Source: Bacteroidaceae bacterium (GTDB taxonomy: Bacteria; Bacteroidota; Bacteroidia; Bacteroidales; Bacteroidaceae). From it: a stretch of 64,000 nt of DNA. Location of the stretch: the NCBI GenBank assembly GCA_024401305.1, contig JAKSLI010000001.1, positions 1 through 64,000 on the forward strand, in the 5' to 3' direction. Below the pieces are notes generated by a model that saw only the letters and a list, made by a program, of their open reading frames with translations, was not told the origin of the DNA and did no database searches. Of the stretch, positions 25,837 to 34,480 are shown piece by piece (the stretch's first letter is position 1; every line of letters begins with the position of its first letter). The position numbers and the translations under genes were made by a program.

Positions 25837-26214
25837 ATGAATAAAACTCTTACTTCCCTAACACTTGCGTTTGCAATTTCTTCGGCTTCTTTTGCAGACG
25901 ATGGCAACAAGCAGGTTGTGAAAATCAACGGTTCTGCCAATGGAAAAACCGTACAGACGATTACTTTCTCTGGCGACAACGCTAATCTCGTTTATACGGA
26001 TGGTACTTCAGAAACTGTTGACCTTGAAGCCGTTGTGATTTCTTTCTCTGATGAAGCAACAGCCATTTCTGTTTCTTCTCTCCAGCAGAACGGCGATTTG
26101 AAGAAAATCTACGACATCAACGGTCGTCAGATGCGCTCTACTTTGGAAGCATTGCCTTCTGGCATCTACATCATAAAATCTGCAAACAAGACTGTAAAAT
26201 ACATTAAGAAGTAA
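25837..26214 (+). CDS. Small secreted protein with T9SS-type sorting-like C-terminus
   Basis: A 125-residue protein with a signal peptide (1-20, SSASFAD). The last 40 residues read KIYDINGRQM ... LPSGIYIIKSANKTVKYIKK, the pattern of type IX secretion sorting domains (type A). The middle is a short beta-rich stretch without a known domain. The protein is too small to be a usual T9SS cargo enzyme; similar small proteins are common in Prevotella. The PL1 gene starts 5 bp after its stop, so the two are probably co-transcribed and may be co-secreted. Confidence 0.75.
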   Translation: MNKTLTSLTLAFAISSASFADDGNKQVVKINGSANGKTVQTITFSGDNANLVYTDGTSETVDLEAVVISFSDEATAISVSSLQQNGDLKKIYDINGRQMRSTLEALPSGIYIIKSANKTVKYIKK

Positions 26215-26219
26215 TAGCT

Positions 26220-29054
26220 ATGAAAAGATTTTGTTCCATCGTAAGCCTTCTCATGGCTTTCTTCGCTTTGTCTGCTAATGCCCAGACATGGGATTTCTCT
26301 GGCGAAGGCATTCCTGATGCTGATATAGCAAACCTCAATGCCGACGCTGCCAATTGGAAATATGACGAAACAAACAATCGTTGGGGAAACGTAAATGCCA
26401 TCGATAATGCCGAGCTCAAGGCTAACGGCAAACCAATCTATTTCACTGAAGGTCTGCTCTTTACGGCTCCTGCGGCAGAATATGTTCGCATCGACGCAAA
26501 GAAGACTTGCCTCACTCTCAACAACAGCCAAACCGTTGTCAAGATCAATAACGTGAAGGCTGGCTATAAGGTTACTGTCAAGGCTCAGTGTTCAAGCAAG
26601 GACACAAAGCGCACCATCAACGCTACGAATGTCACTTCCGAGACTTTCGGCAAGCTCGAAGGCGTTTCCGGCACTACCCTTGAGTTCACTGGCGAAGTCA
26701 CTGCCGATGGCAGCATCACGCTCCAATCTACTGGCGGCATGTATGTTCATCTCATCAGCGTTGTCGATCCTAACGAAGAGCCTGCTCCAGACCCATCTTC
26801 ACTCAACAAGACTACGAATTCCGTCTTCAAGAATGCCAACAACAACCAGGTGCAGCTAACCCTCTTCAACGGAGAGAATTTCTTCTATAACACTGCTGAG
26901 GTCAAGGCTATGAACATCAATGGCAAGAAGGTTCTCGTGGAATCTGCTGCCGCTAATGTTGATGCCGACTATTATGACGGAACAGTTGCCAACATCCAGT
27001 TCTTCAAGGGCAAGCCAACAGGCGCTGAAGGCAATATCAATAATCCTGCCGGTGCTGTCCAGATCACGGAGGCAAAGGGTTGGAGCGAAAGCGCTTACAT
27101 CAAGTTCGCTCCTTACGAGGGCGCAAAGACCTACAATGTCTATGTAAAGGGTGGTCAGTTCTCTTCATACACTAAGATTGACTATCAGCTCGTTCGCAAC
27201 TACGGCGCTTACGGTCGCGCAGATATGGTTGGTCTTCCTGCCGGCACTTACGACATGAAGGTTGTAGCCGTTGGTTCCGACGACAAGGAAATCGCTTCTT
27301 CTGCCTCTGAGGCTACAGGCATGGCTGTCAAGGCTTATGATCGTCGTGGCTTTGCCCATTTCAATATGGCTCACGAGATTGGTGCTTACGACAAGACTGG
27401 TAAACTTCTTCCAAACGCTGTCGTAATCTATGTTACTGCCACAAACGCAAAGACCGTTCAGGCTACTATTCTCCGTGAAGGCAAGATGCAGACTTTCACT
27501 GGTCTTCAGGCTATTCTCGATGCTTACCAGAAGAAGGGCGCGAAGACTCCTATCGCCATCCGTCTCATCGGTAAGGTTGCAAAGGCTGACCTTGACGCCA
27601 TTTCAAGTACTGCGGAAGGTCTTCAGATCAAGGGCGCTGCAAACTATGACTACATGCCAATCACCGTTGAAGGTATCGGCGACGACGCTACTGTTCATGG
27701 CTACGGTTTCCTTATCCGCAACTGTGGTTATGTGGAGATGCGTAACTTCGCCATCATGGATTGCATGGACGATTGCGTATCAATGGACACAAACAACGAG
27801 CACCTTTGGATTCACAACCTCGACCTCTTCTATGGTTCTACCGGTGGCGATGCTGACCAGGCTAAGGGTGACGGTACTCTCGACATCAAGGGCAATTCCC
27901 GCATGACTACAATGTCTTACAACCACCTCTTCGATTCCGGCAAGGCTTCTCTCTGTGGTATGGGCGGCGATTCTGAGGAATACATCTCTTATATCGGCAA
28001 CTGGTTCGACCATTCTGACTCTCGCCATCCACGTGTTCGCTGCATGACTGTCCACGTTCTCAACAACTACTACGACGGCGTTGCGAAGTATGGCGTTGGT
28101 GCTACTACTGATTCTGACATCTTCGTTGAAGGCAACTACTTCCGCAACACGAAATATCCAATGCTCATCTCTAAGCAGGGTTCTGACATCGCTACAGACT
28201 CTAAGGGCACATTCTCTGGTGAGGCTGGTGGTATGATCAAGTCTTACGGCAACAAAATCATCGGTGCTACTCGCTATGTCACATATCAGCAGAACGCTAC
28301 TCAGTTTGACGCTTACGAGGCTGCCACTCGCGACGAGAAGGTTCCATCTACTGTAAAAGCTGTTCTTGGTGGTGCTATTTACAACAACTTCGACACTGAC
28401 GCTTCTCAGATCTACACATACGAAGCTCTCGCAGCAGACGATGTTCCGGGTGAGGTTACAGGTTGGACAGGTGCTGGCCGTCTCGGTCATGGCGACTTCA
28501 AGTGGACTTTCACAAATGCTGATGACAAGGATTACAGCGTGAACAAGGCTCTCAAGACAGCAATACAAGGCTATAAGTCTTCTCTCCTTGGCATCTTTGG
28601 TGGCGAGATGGTGAACCCTGGCACAGATCCAGGCAACGACCCTGGCACTGACCCAAATCCAGGCACAGACCCAGGCACAAATCCTTCTTCTCCAACTATC
28701 GACGGTCCTACATCTTGCAACTTCGTAGGAAGAGCATGTTCTAACCCTACTCAGTTCACTGTTTCCGGCAGCTATTCGAACTCAAAGGGCACAGCTACTT
28801 ACAAGGGTACAGAATATAAGGACTGCCTGAAGATGGAATCTGCTACCTCTGTAAAGTTCAAGACCTCAAAGGACCTTAAGCTCATCCTCGTCTTTGCCAG
28901 CACAGAAGCAAATAAGGATAGAGTTGTAAAGGTGAACGGAACAGTAAAGAAGTCTGACACCAACGGACAGGTTGTCATGGACATTCCTGCCGGTGACTAC
29001 GAACTCACCAAGGGTGATACTGCAAACCTCTTCTATATCGACATCACTGAATAA
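26220..29054 (+). CDS. Large multidomain pectate lyase (PL1)
   Basis: A 944-residue secreted enzyme that cleaves polygalacturonate by beta-elimination. Residues 1-20 form a signal peptide. Residues about 20-185 are a carbohydrate-binding-like beta domain (WDFSGEGIP...) and about 200-380 include a fibronectin-like segment. The PL1 parallel beta-helix spans about 380-740, with YGSTGGDADQ, GDGTLDIKGNSRMTTMSYNH and HSDSRHPRVRC, the expected calcium and catalytic arginine region. A Gly-Thr-Asp-Pro repeat linker (about 799-826) leads to a C-terminal module of about 115 residues that is probably a binding domain. Codon use is strongly biased to C- and T-ending codons, suggesting high expression. Confidence 0.92.
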   Translation: MKRFCSIVSLLMAFFALSANAQTWDFSGEGIPDADIANLNADAANWKYDETNNRWGNVNAIDNAELKANGKPIYFTEGLLFTAPAAEYVRIDAKKTCLTLNNSQTVVKINNVKAGYKVTVKAQCSSKDTKRTINATNVTSETFGKLEGVSGTTLEFTGEVTADGSITLQSTGGMYVHLISVVDPNEEPAPDPSSLNKTTNSVFKNANNNQVQLTLFNGENFFYNTAEVKAMNINGKKVLVESAAANVDADYYDGTVANIQFFKGKPTGAEGNINNPAGAVQITEAKGWSESAYIKFAPYEGAKTYNVYVKGGQFSSYTKIDYQLVRNYGAYGRADMVGLPAGTYDMKVVAVGSDDKEIASSASEATGMAVKAYDRRGFAHFNMAHEIGAYDKTGKLLPNAVVIYVTATNAKTVQATILREGKMQTFTGLQAILDAYQKKGAKTPIAIRLIGKVAKADLDAISSTAEGLQIKGAANYDYMPITVEGIGDDATVHGYGFLIRNCGYVEMRNFAIMDCMDDCVSMDTNNEHLWIHNLDLFYGSTGGDADQAKGDGTLDIKGNSRMTTMSYNHLFDSGKASLCGMGGDSEEYISYIGNWFDHSDSRHPRVRCMTVHVLNNYYDGVAKYGVGATTDSDIFVEGNYFRNTKYPMLISKQGSDIATDSKGTFSGEAGGMIKSYGNKIIGATRYVTYQQNATQFDAYEAATRDEKVPSTVKAVLGGAIYNNFDTDASQIYTYEALAADDVPGEVTGWTGAGRLGHGDFKWTFTNADDKDYSVNKALKTAIQGYKSSLLGIFGGEMVNPGTDPGNDPGTDPNPGTDPGTNPSSPTIDGPTSCNFVGRACSNPTQFTVSGSYSNSKGTATYKGTEYKDCLKMESATSVKFKTSKDLKLILVFASTEANKDRVVKVNGTVKKSDTNGQVVMDIPAGDYELTKGDTANLFYIDITE

Positions 29055-29057
29055 TAA

Positions 29058-30269
29058 ATGAACATCGCAATCATTGGCGGCGGCGCAGCAGGATATTTCC
29101 TCGCTGTCGCCTTGAAAGAACTAAATAAGAGCCACTCCGTAACAATCTACGAGAGTGGCTCTAAGCCTTTACGCAAAGTCAAAGTGTCGGGTGGTGGACG
29201 ATGCAATATCTCAAACACTTTCAATGATGTCCGGGACTTGAAGGACGTCTATCCTCGTGGACACAAACTTCTTAAGCGATTGTTTAAGTCATTCTCGCCA
29301 GAAGATGCACAACAATGGTGGCGAGAACATGGCGTTGATCTCGTCGCACAAGACGATGAGTGTATTTTCCCTGTCAGCCAAAACTCTCAAACAGTTATTG
29401 ACACGCTCGTTATTAATGCAAAGAGATTGGGTGTTACCACAGTTTTCGATACAAAGATTGAATCCATCGTAGAACTCAGGAAAGAATACGATGCCGTTGT
29501 TCTGACCATAGGTGGCATCTCAAGAACATCTTCTTTATACACGGAACTGCAGTCTCTTGGCCATGAAATGCAAGAACCTTTGCCTTCACTATTCACATTC
29601 ATGATAGAGGATGAATCTCTTCGATCACTGACGGGCTTGGTCGTAGAGCCTGTCGAAATGAAGATTCCAAGCACAAAGTTCCGTTCTTCAGGCGCTCTTC
29701 TTCTCACACATTGGGGTGTTAGCGGACCTGCAACATTGAAACTCTCAAGCCATGCAGCTCTCTTTCTTGCGGAAAATAACTACAATTCACAGATTTCAAT
29801 AAACTGGTTGAATTGTTCGCAGAACGAAGTCGAGCTGCAGCTTTCAGCTTTCATAAAGCAAAACCCAAAGAAAGAAATAAAGTCTTGCCCCTTCCCGCAA
29901 TTACAGAACCGCCTCTGGCAACATCTGCTTTCACGAAGCTTGTCCATCTCATTCCTTGAAACAGACAAGAAGACATCCCTTCGCTATCTGGACCTGTCCA
30001 AAAAGCATTTGAATCGTCTCATTGAAATTCTTACAAACGATATCTACCAAGTAACCGGTCGTTACAAGCATAAGGACGAATTTGTCACTTGTGGCGGAGT
30101 TTCTCTTTCATCAGTAAACAACAACACGCTTGAAAGCAAACTCCTTCCCGGTTTGTTTTTTGCCGGCGAAGTGCTTGACATCGACGGCGTTACCGGTGGC
30201 TTCAACTTTCAAGCGTGTTGGACAACTGCAATGACAGTAGCGCGTTCACTAACGCATGCTTCTGCTTAG
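29058..30269 (+). CDS. BaiN/HI0933-family flavoprotein
   Basis: A 403-residue NAD(P)/FAD-dependent oxidoreductase of the HI0933 family. The N-terminal dinucleotide fold is IAIIGGGAAGYFLA, followed by KVSGGGRCNISN, a family signature. The C-terminal FAD segment reads GEVLDIDGVTGGFNFQ. The cellular substrate is not known for most of the family; BaiN in clostridia acts on bile acid intermediates, which should not be assumed here. The gene starts 3 bp after the PL1 stop, so it is probably read through from that gene. Confidence 0.9.
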   Translation: MNIAIIGGGAAGYFLAVALKELNKSHSVTIYESGSKPLRKVKVSGGGRCNISNTFNDVRDLKDVYPRGHKLLKRLFKSFSPEDAQQWWREHGVDLVAQDDECIFPVSQNSQTVIDTLVINAKRLGVTTVFDTKIESIVELRKEYDAVVLTIGGISRTSSLYTELQSLGHEMQEPLPSLFTFMIEDESLRSLTGLVVEPVEMKIPSTKFRSSGALLLTHWGVSGPATLKLSSHAALFLAENNYNSQISINWLNCSQNEVELQLSAFIKQNPKKEIKSCPFPQLQNRLWQHLLSRSLSISFLETDKKTSLRYLDLSKKHLNRLIEILTNDIYQVTGRYKHKDEFVTCGGVSLSSVNNNTLESKLLPGLFFAGEVLDIDGVTGGFNFQACWTTAMTVARSLTHASA

Positions 30270-30281
30270 TTGTTTATCAAC

Positions 30282-31673
30282 TTATTTGTTCTCATTATAA
30301 GCTTTCCAGAAGTCAGGCAAACCGTAGCCATAGACATTGTCGGGATAATCTGCATTGTTGCCGTATTTTCTCACGATATCCATGATCTCCATGGCAGTCT
30401 TGTTTGGAAGAGATTGCCATAGACATGCTACCATTCCGCAAAGTACTGGCGCAGAGAATGATGTGCCGTTCAAAGCGGAAAACATGTTTCTTGTTGTAAG
30501 ACATTGTGTGCGAGAACCCATTGCTACAACATCTGGTTTCACACGACCGTCCGCGGAATTGCCAACACTGCTGAATGTGGTGATTTTTCCCTTATTGTCA
30601 ACCGCGCCAACAGCAAGAACATTCTGTGCATCAGCGAGGAAGTTTATCTTCTTCCATACCTTTGAACCGCTGTTTCCTGCGCTGACAACACCAATGATTC
30701 CTTTCTGTGCTAGCATTGAAGCAGCTTTGGAAATCTGCGAAGTCTTTCCATTAAGATCCTTGTATGCGTAATTCACATGGCTGCCATTATCGAATTCCGT
30801 GTAACCGAGAGAACTACAAATCATATCAACGCCGATGCTGTCAGCAAACTCAGCAGCTGCACACCAGTAGTCTTCTTCTGCCGACATCTCTGCCTCAGAA
30901 TACTCGCTTCTCAACAAGATGTAACTTGCCTCAGGTGCTGTTCCGATATGTTGGTTAGGAGCATTCATGGCCATGCATGAAAGCACACTCATGCCGTGTG
31001 ATGATTCGGCATAGATATCGTGTGATGCAGGCCAACAGAAATCACGAGCGAGTCTTACCTTGCTGTTCTTCAACAAAGGCAGAACATCAGCGTTATTGAA
31101 TCCGGCGTCTATTACTGCTATCGATTTACCATTTCCCTTGAAACCAGCTTCATGGAGTTTCATTCCATTAAGCATGCTAATCTGCCTTTCAGCCACACCA
31201 TACAGACTGCCAAATGTGTCAGGTTGCACGAAATGCATTGACGAAAGGTCGCGTTCGCTAGGGATGTCCACGGAATCCGGTGTTTCCCATACACGAATAA
31301 CGCTCTTTATGAAGTCAAGCTTTTGTCGCCAAAGCATCTTCTCCGCAGGATCTTTTGTCACGACAAGAACTGTGTTGTTCCACTTTGACTTGGATACAAT
31401 CTTTCCACATTCCTTCTCAATTTTCTTCAGATATTCCGGGTTTATTGGAAGGTCGCTTTGGTCAATCTTGCAGCGTTGCTTCTTTCTTCGTTCTATGGCT
31501 TTCTGCGATAGAAACTCTTCTGGACGGTTAATCGAAAACGGTGTGCCATGCTTGTCGGTCAATTGTATGCGAAAAACATACTGCTTGCCGCCAGGAAACT
31601 TCTTTTTCTTTGCGTATGCCTGTGTACATGACAATGCGAGAAGACAGAGGATTATGGAGATATATTTGTACAT
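30282..31673 (-). CDS. Secreted S8-family serine protease (subtilase)
   Basis: A 463-residue subtilase. The catalytic triad is visible: Asp189 (IAVIDAGFNN), His226 (SSHGMSVLS) and Ser405 (NGTSFSAPV), with the oxyanion SAGNSG segment in between. Residues 1-22 form a signal peptide; LALSC resembles a lipobox, so a lipoprotein is possible. Residues about 25-135 look like an inhibitor-type prodomain. There is no T9SS sorting tail. It converges with the flavoprotein gene and is divergent from the helicase gene; a -7 box is at 31742-31749. Confidence 0.9.
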   Translation of the reverse strand: MYKYISIILCLLALSCTQAYAKKKKFPGGKQYVFRIQLTDKHGTPFSINRPEEFLSQKAIERRKKQRCKIDQSDLPINPEYLKKIEKECGKIVSKSKWNNTVLVVTKDPAEKMLWRQKLDFIKSVIRVWETPDSVDIPSERDLSSMHFVQPDTFGSLYGVAERQISMLNGMKLHEAGFKGNGKSIAVIDAGFNNADVLPLLKNSKVRLARDFCWPASHDIYAESSHGMSVLSCMAMNAPNQHIGTAPEASYILLRSEYSEAEMSAEEDYWCAAAEFADSIGVDMICSSLGYTEFDNGSHVNYAYKDLNGKTSQISKAASMLAQKGIIGVVSAGNSGSKVWKKINFLADAQNVLAVGAVDNKGKITTFSSVGNSADGRVKPDVVAMGSRTQCLTTRNMFSALNGTSFSAPVLCGMVACLWQSLPNKTAMEIMDIVRKYGNNADYPDNVYGYGLPDFWKAYNENK

Positions 31674-31741
31674 TTTATAAGGATGTTTTTATGTGCAGAT
31701 AGAAACTAGAATGGTAAACAAAAGTGATTTCTTATCGACTG

Positions 31742-31749
31742 CAAAGTTA
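31742..31749 (-). promoter_or_regulatory. Promoter -7 box for the subtilase gene
   Basis: Minus-strand TAACTTTG lies 68 bases before the ATG. Confidence 0.6.
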
Positions 31750-31865
31750 CTTCTTTTCAAGTGATTAGACAAATATTTCTTTCCAACGACATAAGCAAGA
31801 ATATGTTTTGCTGACATAGTAGGCAACTTTTTATGCAATTTAAGCCATTATCGAAATCATTTTAG

Positions 31866-31873
31866 TAATTTTG
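31866..31873 (+). promoter_or_regulatory. Promoter -7 box for the DEAD-box helicase
   Basis: TAATTTTG, 23 bases before the ATG at 31897. Confidence 0.6.
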
Positions 31874-31896
31874 CAATCATTTTTAACAAATATATA

Positions 31897-33813
31897 ATGA
31901 CATTTGAACAACTCGGAATAAACTCTCAGATTCATAAAGCAATCACGGAGATGGGCTTTGAAAACCCAATGCCCGTACAAGAAGCAGTAATTCCTCTTCT
32001 TTTGGATGCTGAACAAACGGAAGACCTCATAGCACTTGCCCAAACAGGAACGGGCAAGACTGCTGCTTTTGGCATTCCTCTTTTGCAGAACATTGACCCG
32101 AAAGGGAAATATACTCAAGCCATAGTCGTTGCACCGACACGCGAACTTTGCCTTCAGATTGCTGATGATATTCGCGATTTTGGCAAATATATGGACGACA
32201 TAAATATATGTGCTGTTTATGGCGGTACTTCACTCGAACCACAGATCCGACAGTTGAAGAAGGGTGCACAGATTGTTGTGGCGACTCCTGGCCGTCTCAT
32301 CGACCTTATGGAACGTGGTTGTGCTGACCTTTCACAAGTGGAGAGGGTAGTCCTTGATGAAGCTGACGAGATGCTGAACATGGGCTTCTCTGACAGTATC
32401 AACGCAATTCTTGAAGGCGTACCAGAAGACCGTCGCATCCTTCTTTTCTCAGCTACAATGAGCCGCGAGATAGAACGCATTGCAAAGTCGTATCTTCGTG
32501 ATTACAAGGAGATTGTCGTAGGTTCAAGAAATGAGGGAGCAGAGCATGTAAACCATATCTATTATATGGTGAATGCGAAAGACAAGTACCTTGCATTGAA
32601 GCGAATCGTGGATTATAATCCAAAGATTTACGCCATAGTTTTCTGTCGTACAAAGCTTGAGACTCAGGAAATCGCAGACAAACTCATCAAGGACGGCTAT
32701 AACGCAGAGTCACTTCATGGCGACCTTTCCCAGCAGCAGCGTGACCTTACGATGCAGAAGTTCCGTAACCATCTCACCCAACTTCTCGTGGCTACGGATG
32801 TGGCAGCTCGCGGTTTGGATGTAGATGAACTTACCCATGTAATAAACTTTGGTTTGCCTGACGACATCGAAAGCTACACCCATCGTTCTGGCCGTACAGG
32901 TCGTGCCGGTAGAAAGGGAACTTCCATTGCCATCATCCATACCCGTGAGCGCGGAAAGATGCGCAATATTGAGAAGGAAATCGGAAAGAGTTTCGTTGAA
33001 GGCGAGATTCCTTCTCCTCAGGATATTTGCAAGAAACAGCTCTACAAGGTAATGGACCAGATTGTGAAAGCAGATGTTGAAGAGGAGCAGATTGCACCTT
33101 TCATGGACGACATTAACCGATACTTTGAATACATTGATAAAGAGGATGTTATAAAGAAAATAGTATCAATGGAATTCGGTCGTTTCCTTGCTTACTATAA
33201 GGATGCACCAGTCATCGAGAAACCAAGTGTTGAGCGTGAGAAGCGCAATGCTCGCGATAACAAGCATACAAGCGGAAAGTTCAATGGAAAGACATACGCC
33301 GCAGAGAAAGGATATGCAAAACTTTTCATCAACCTTGGCAAGATGGATGGTTTTTATCCAGGCGAAGTCATGCAATATTTGAACATGCACGTTCAGGGTC
33401 GTCAGGCAGTTGGTCACATTGAACTGCTTCGAAACATCTCATACATAGAAGTTCCAGAGCAAGACGCACAGAAGGTTATGGAAGCCCTCAACGGCACCTA
33501 CTATAAGAACCGCGAAGTTCGTTGCAATCGCGCTGACGGTGGCGGCAATGGCGCCAACCAAGGTGGAAGTAAAGGAGGAAAGAAGCCTGGAGGAAAGCGC
33601 AGAACCGATGATAATGGCAAGAAATATGCCGAACGGTCAAGGGTAGAAACCGAGCGACCAAGGAAGGAGAACGATAGACCAAGGAAGGAAGCAAAGCGCA
33701 GGAAATCAAATCCATTTGACGATTTTGAGAATCCCTTCGCAGCCTTTGACAAGAAGCTGAAGAAAGCCAACCTTCCAGAAGGACATGCTCGAAGAAAACC
33801 TAAGAAGAAGTAA
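31897..33813 (+). CDS. deaD: DEAD-box RNA helicase, DeaD/CsdA type
   Basis: A 638-residue ATP-dependent RNA helicase. The Q motif lies near MGFENPMPVQEAVIP, motif I is AQTGTGKT, motif II is VLDEADEM, motif III is SAT and motif VI is HRSGRTGRAG. A DbpA-type RNA-binding domain follows (about 475-555, YAKLFINLGKMDGFYPGEVM). The C-terminus is a basic Gly/Lys/Arg tail of about 90 residues. Such proteins act in ribosome assembly and cold adaptation. A hairpin terminator at 33865-33905 follows. Confidence 0.93.
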   Translation: MTFEQLGINSQIHKAITEMGFENPMPVQEAVIPLLLDAEQTEDLIALAQTGTGKTAAFGIPLLQNIDPKGKYTQAIVVAPTRELCLQIADDIRDFGKYMDDINICAVYGGTSLEPQIRQLKKGAQIVVATPGRLIDLMERGCADLSQVERVVLDEADEMLNMGFSDSINAILEGVPEDRRILLFSATMSREIERIAKSYLRDYKEIVVGSRNEGAEHVNHIYYMVNAKDKYLALKRIVDYNPKIYAIVFCRTKLETQEIADKLIKDGYNAESLHGDLSQQQRDLTMQKFRNHLTQLLVATDVAARGLDVDELTHVINFGLPDDIESYTHRSGRTGRAGRKGTSIAIIHTRERGKMRNIEKEIGKSFVEGEIPSPQDICKKQLYKVMDQIVKADVEEEQIAPFMDDINRYFEYIDKEDVIKKIVSMEFGRFLAYYKDAPVIEKPSVEREKRNARDNKHTSGKFNGKTYAAEKGYAKLFINLGKMDGFYPGEVMQYLNMHVQGRQAVGHIELLRNISYIEVPEQDAQKVMEALNGTYYKNREVRCNRADGGGNGANQGGSKGGKKPGGKRRTDDNGKKYAERSRVETERPRKENDRPRKEAKRRKSNPFDDFENPFAAFDKKLKKANLPEGHARRKPKKK

Positions 33814-33864
33814 AAGCAAAAATGACAGCTCCATTTTTGTGCAAATTTCTCCCCGAATGTGATG

Positions 33865-33905
33865 CAAAAAGTACCCAAATACGAGATGTAAATGGGTACT
33901 TTTTG
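33865..33905 (+). terminator. Probable terminator after the helicase gene
   Basis: CAAAAAGTACCCA (33865-33877) and TGGGTACTTTTTG (33893-33905) form a perfect 13-bp stem with a 15-base loop, giving paired A and T tracts. It lies 51 bases after the stop. Confidence 0.65.
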
Positions 33906-34451
33906 ATGTGAGTTGCTATGTTTTTTCTTCGCGATTCCGAATGTTTGAGATAGAGATTGCTGCAATACATGACTTTCACGCCTTTATTGTGGGATGTTAA
34001 GTCTGGAAAAGGGGTCGGAATTATCTAATTTTTCATCTCATAAGATGCCTATGAAGAGATGAGACTTATGATTTTTGCGCCCTTACCTGGCTTGAAAATG
34101 GTAGGAATACAGTCGCTGAAAATATCGTATTTTGTTGACTATAAGTACTTTAAGTTATTTGTGGTTGACTCTTATAGGAGAACTTGATAAGAGTCTCAAT
34201 CTCAAATCTCAGTTGCAAAAACAAGTATGCCACTTTTCTCTTTCTTTCTTCTATATATTTGATTATTAATTAGTTATAAAGCATAAAGAAGGAGGAATCA
34301 GAAAAAACTAATACATTTTTTTAATTGAGATTTGAGATTTTGAGATTTGTGATTCACATCTTGCCCTTGCTTCCCCTTCCTCTATGAGTCCCTAAATTGA
34401 GTTGTTGTTGATTTTTTGCTGGAAACATGAAGAATTGATGGAAAAAAATAT
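33906..34451. other. AT-rich intergenic region with inverted repeats
   Basis: No gene is supported. The region holds a 9-bp hairpin (GACTCTTAT 34167-34175 with ATAAGAGTC 34187-34195) and the inverted AATCTCAAATCTCA pair listed separately. The remainder is AT-rich with many stops in all frames. It separates the helicase terminator from the promoter of the next gene. Confidence 0.5.
34195..34344. repeat. Inverted repeat pair around 114 bp
   Basis: The left arm CTCAATCTCAAATCTCA (34195-34211) and the right arm TGAGATTTGAGATTTTGAG (34326-34344) share a perfect 14-bp inverted core. The left arm is directly preceded by the GACTCTTAT hairpin. The form is like the other paired elements here but the sequence is unrelated. 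Confidence 0.6.
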
Positions 34452-34459
34452 TACTTTTG
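34452..34459 (+). promoter_or_regulatory. Promoter -7 box for the thioredoxin-MBL fusion
   Basis: TACTTTTG, 21 bases before the ATG at 34481. The TTG inside it should not be taken as a start codon. Confidence 0.6.
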
Positions 34460-34480
34460 CAGCGTCTAACATACCTTATT

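Noticed and set aside
27780..28568. 262-codon open frame antisense to the pectate lyase
   Set aside because: It mirrors the strongly biased codon use of the pectate lyase gene, has a composition rich in Val and Cys and no recognisable domain or start context.
28615..28700. Gly-Thr-Asp-Pro repeats in the pectate lyase as a DNA repeat element
   Set aside because: They form a typical flexible linker between enzyme domains, and the DNA is simply a coding repeat.
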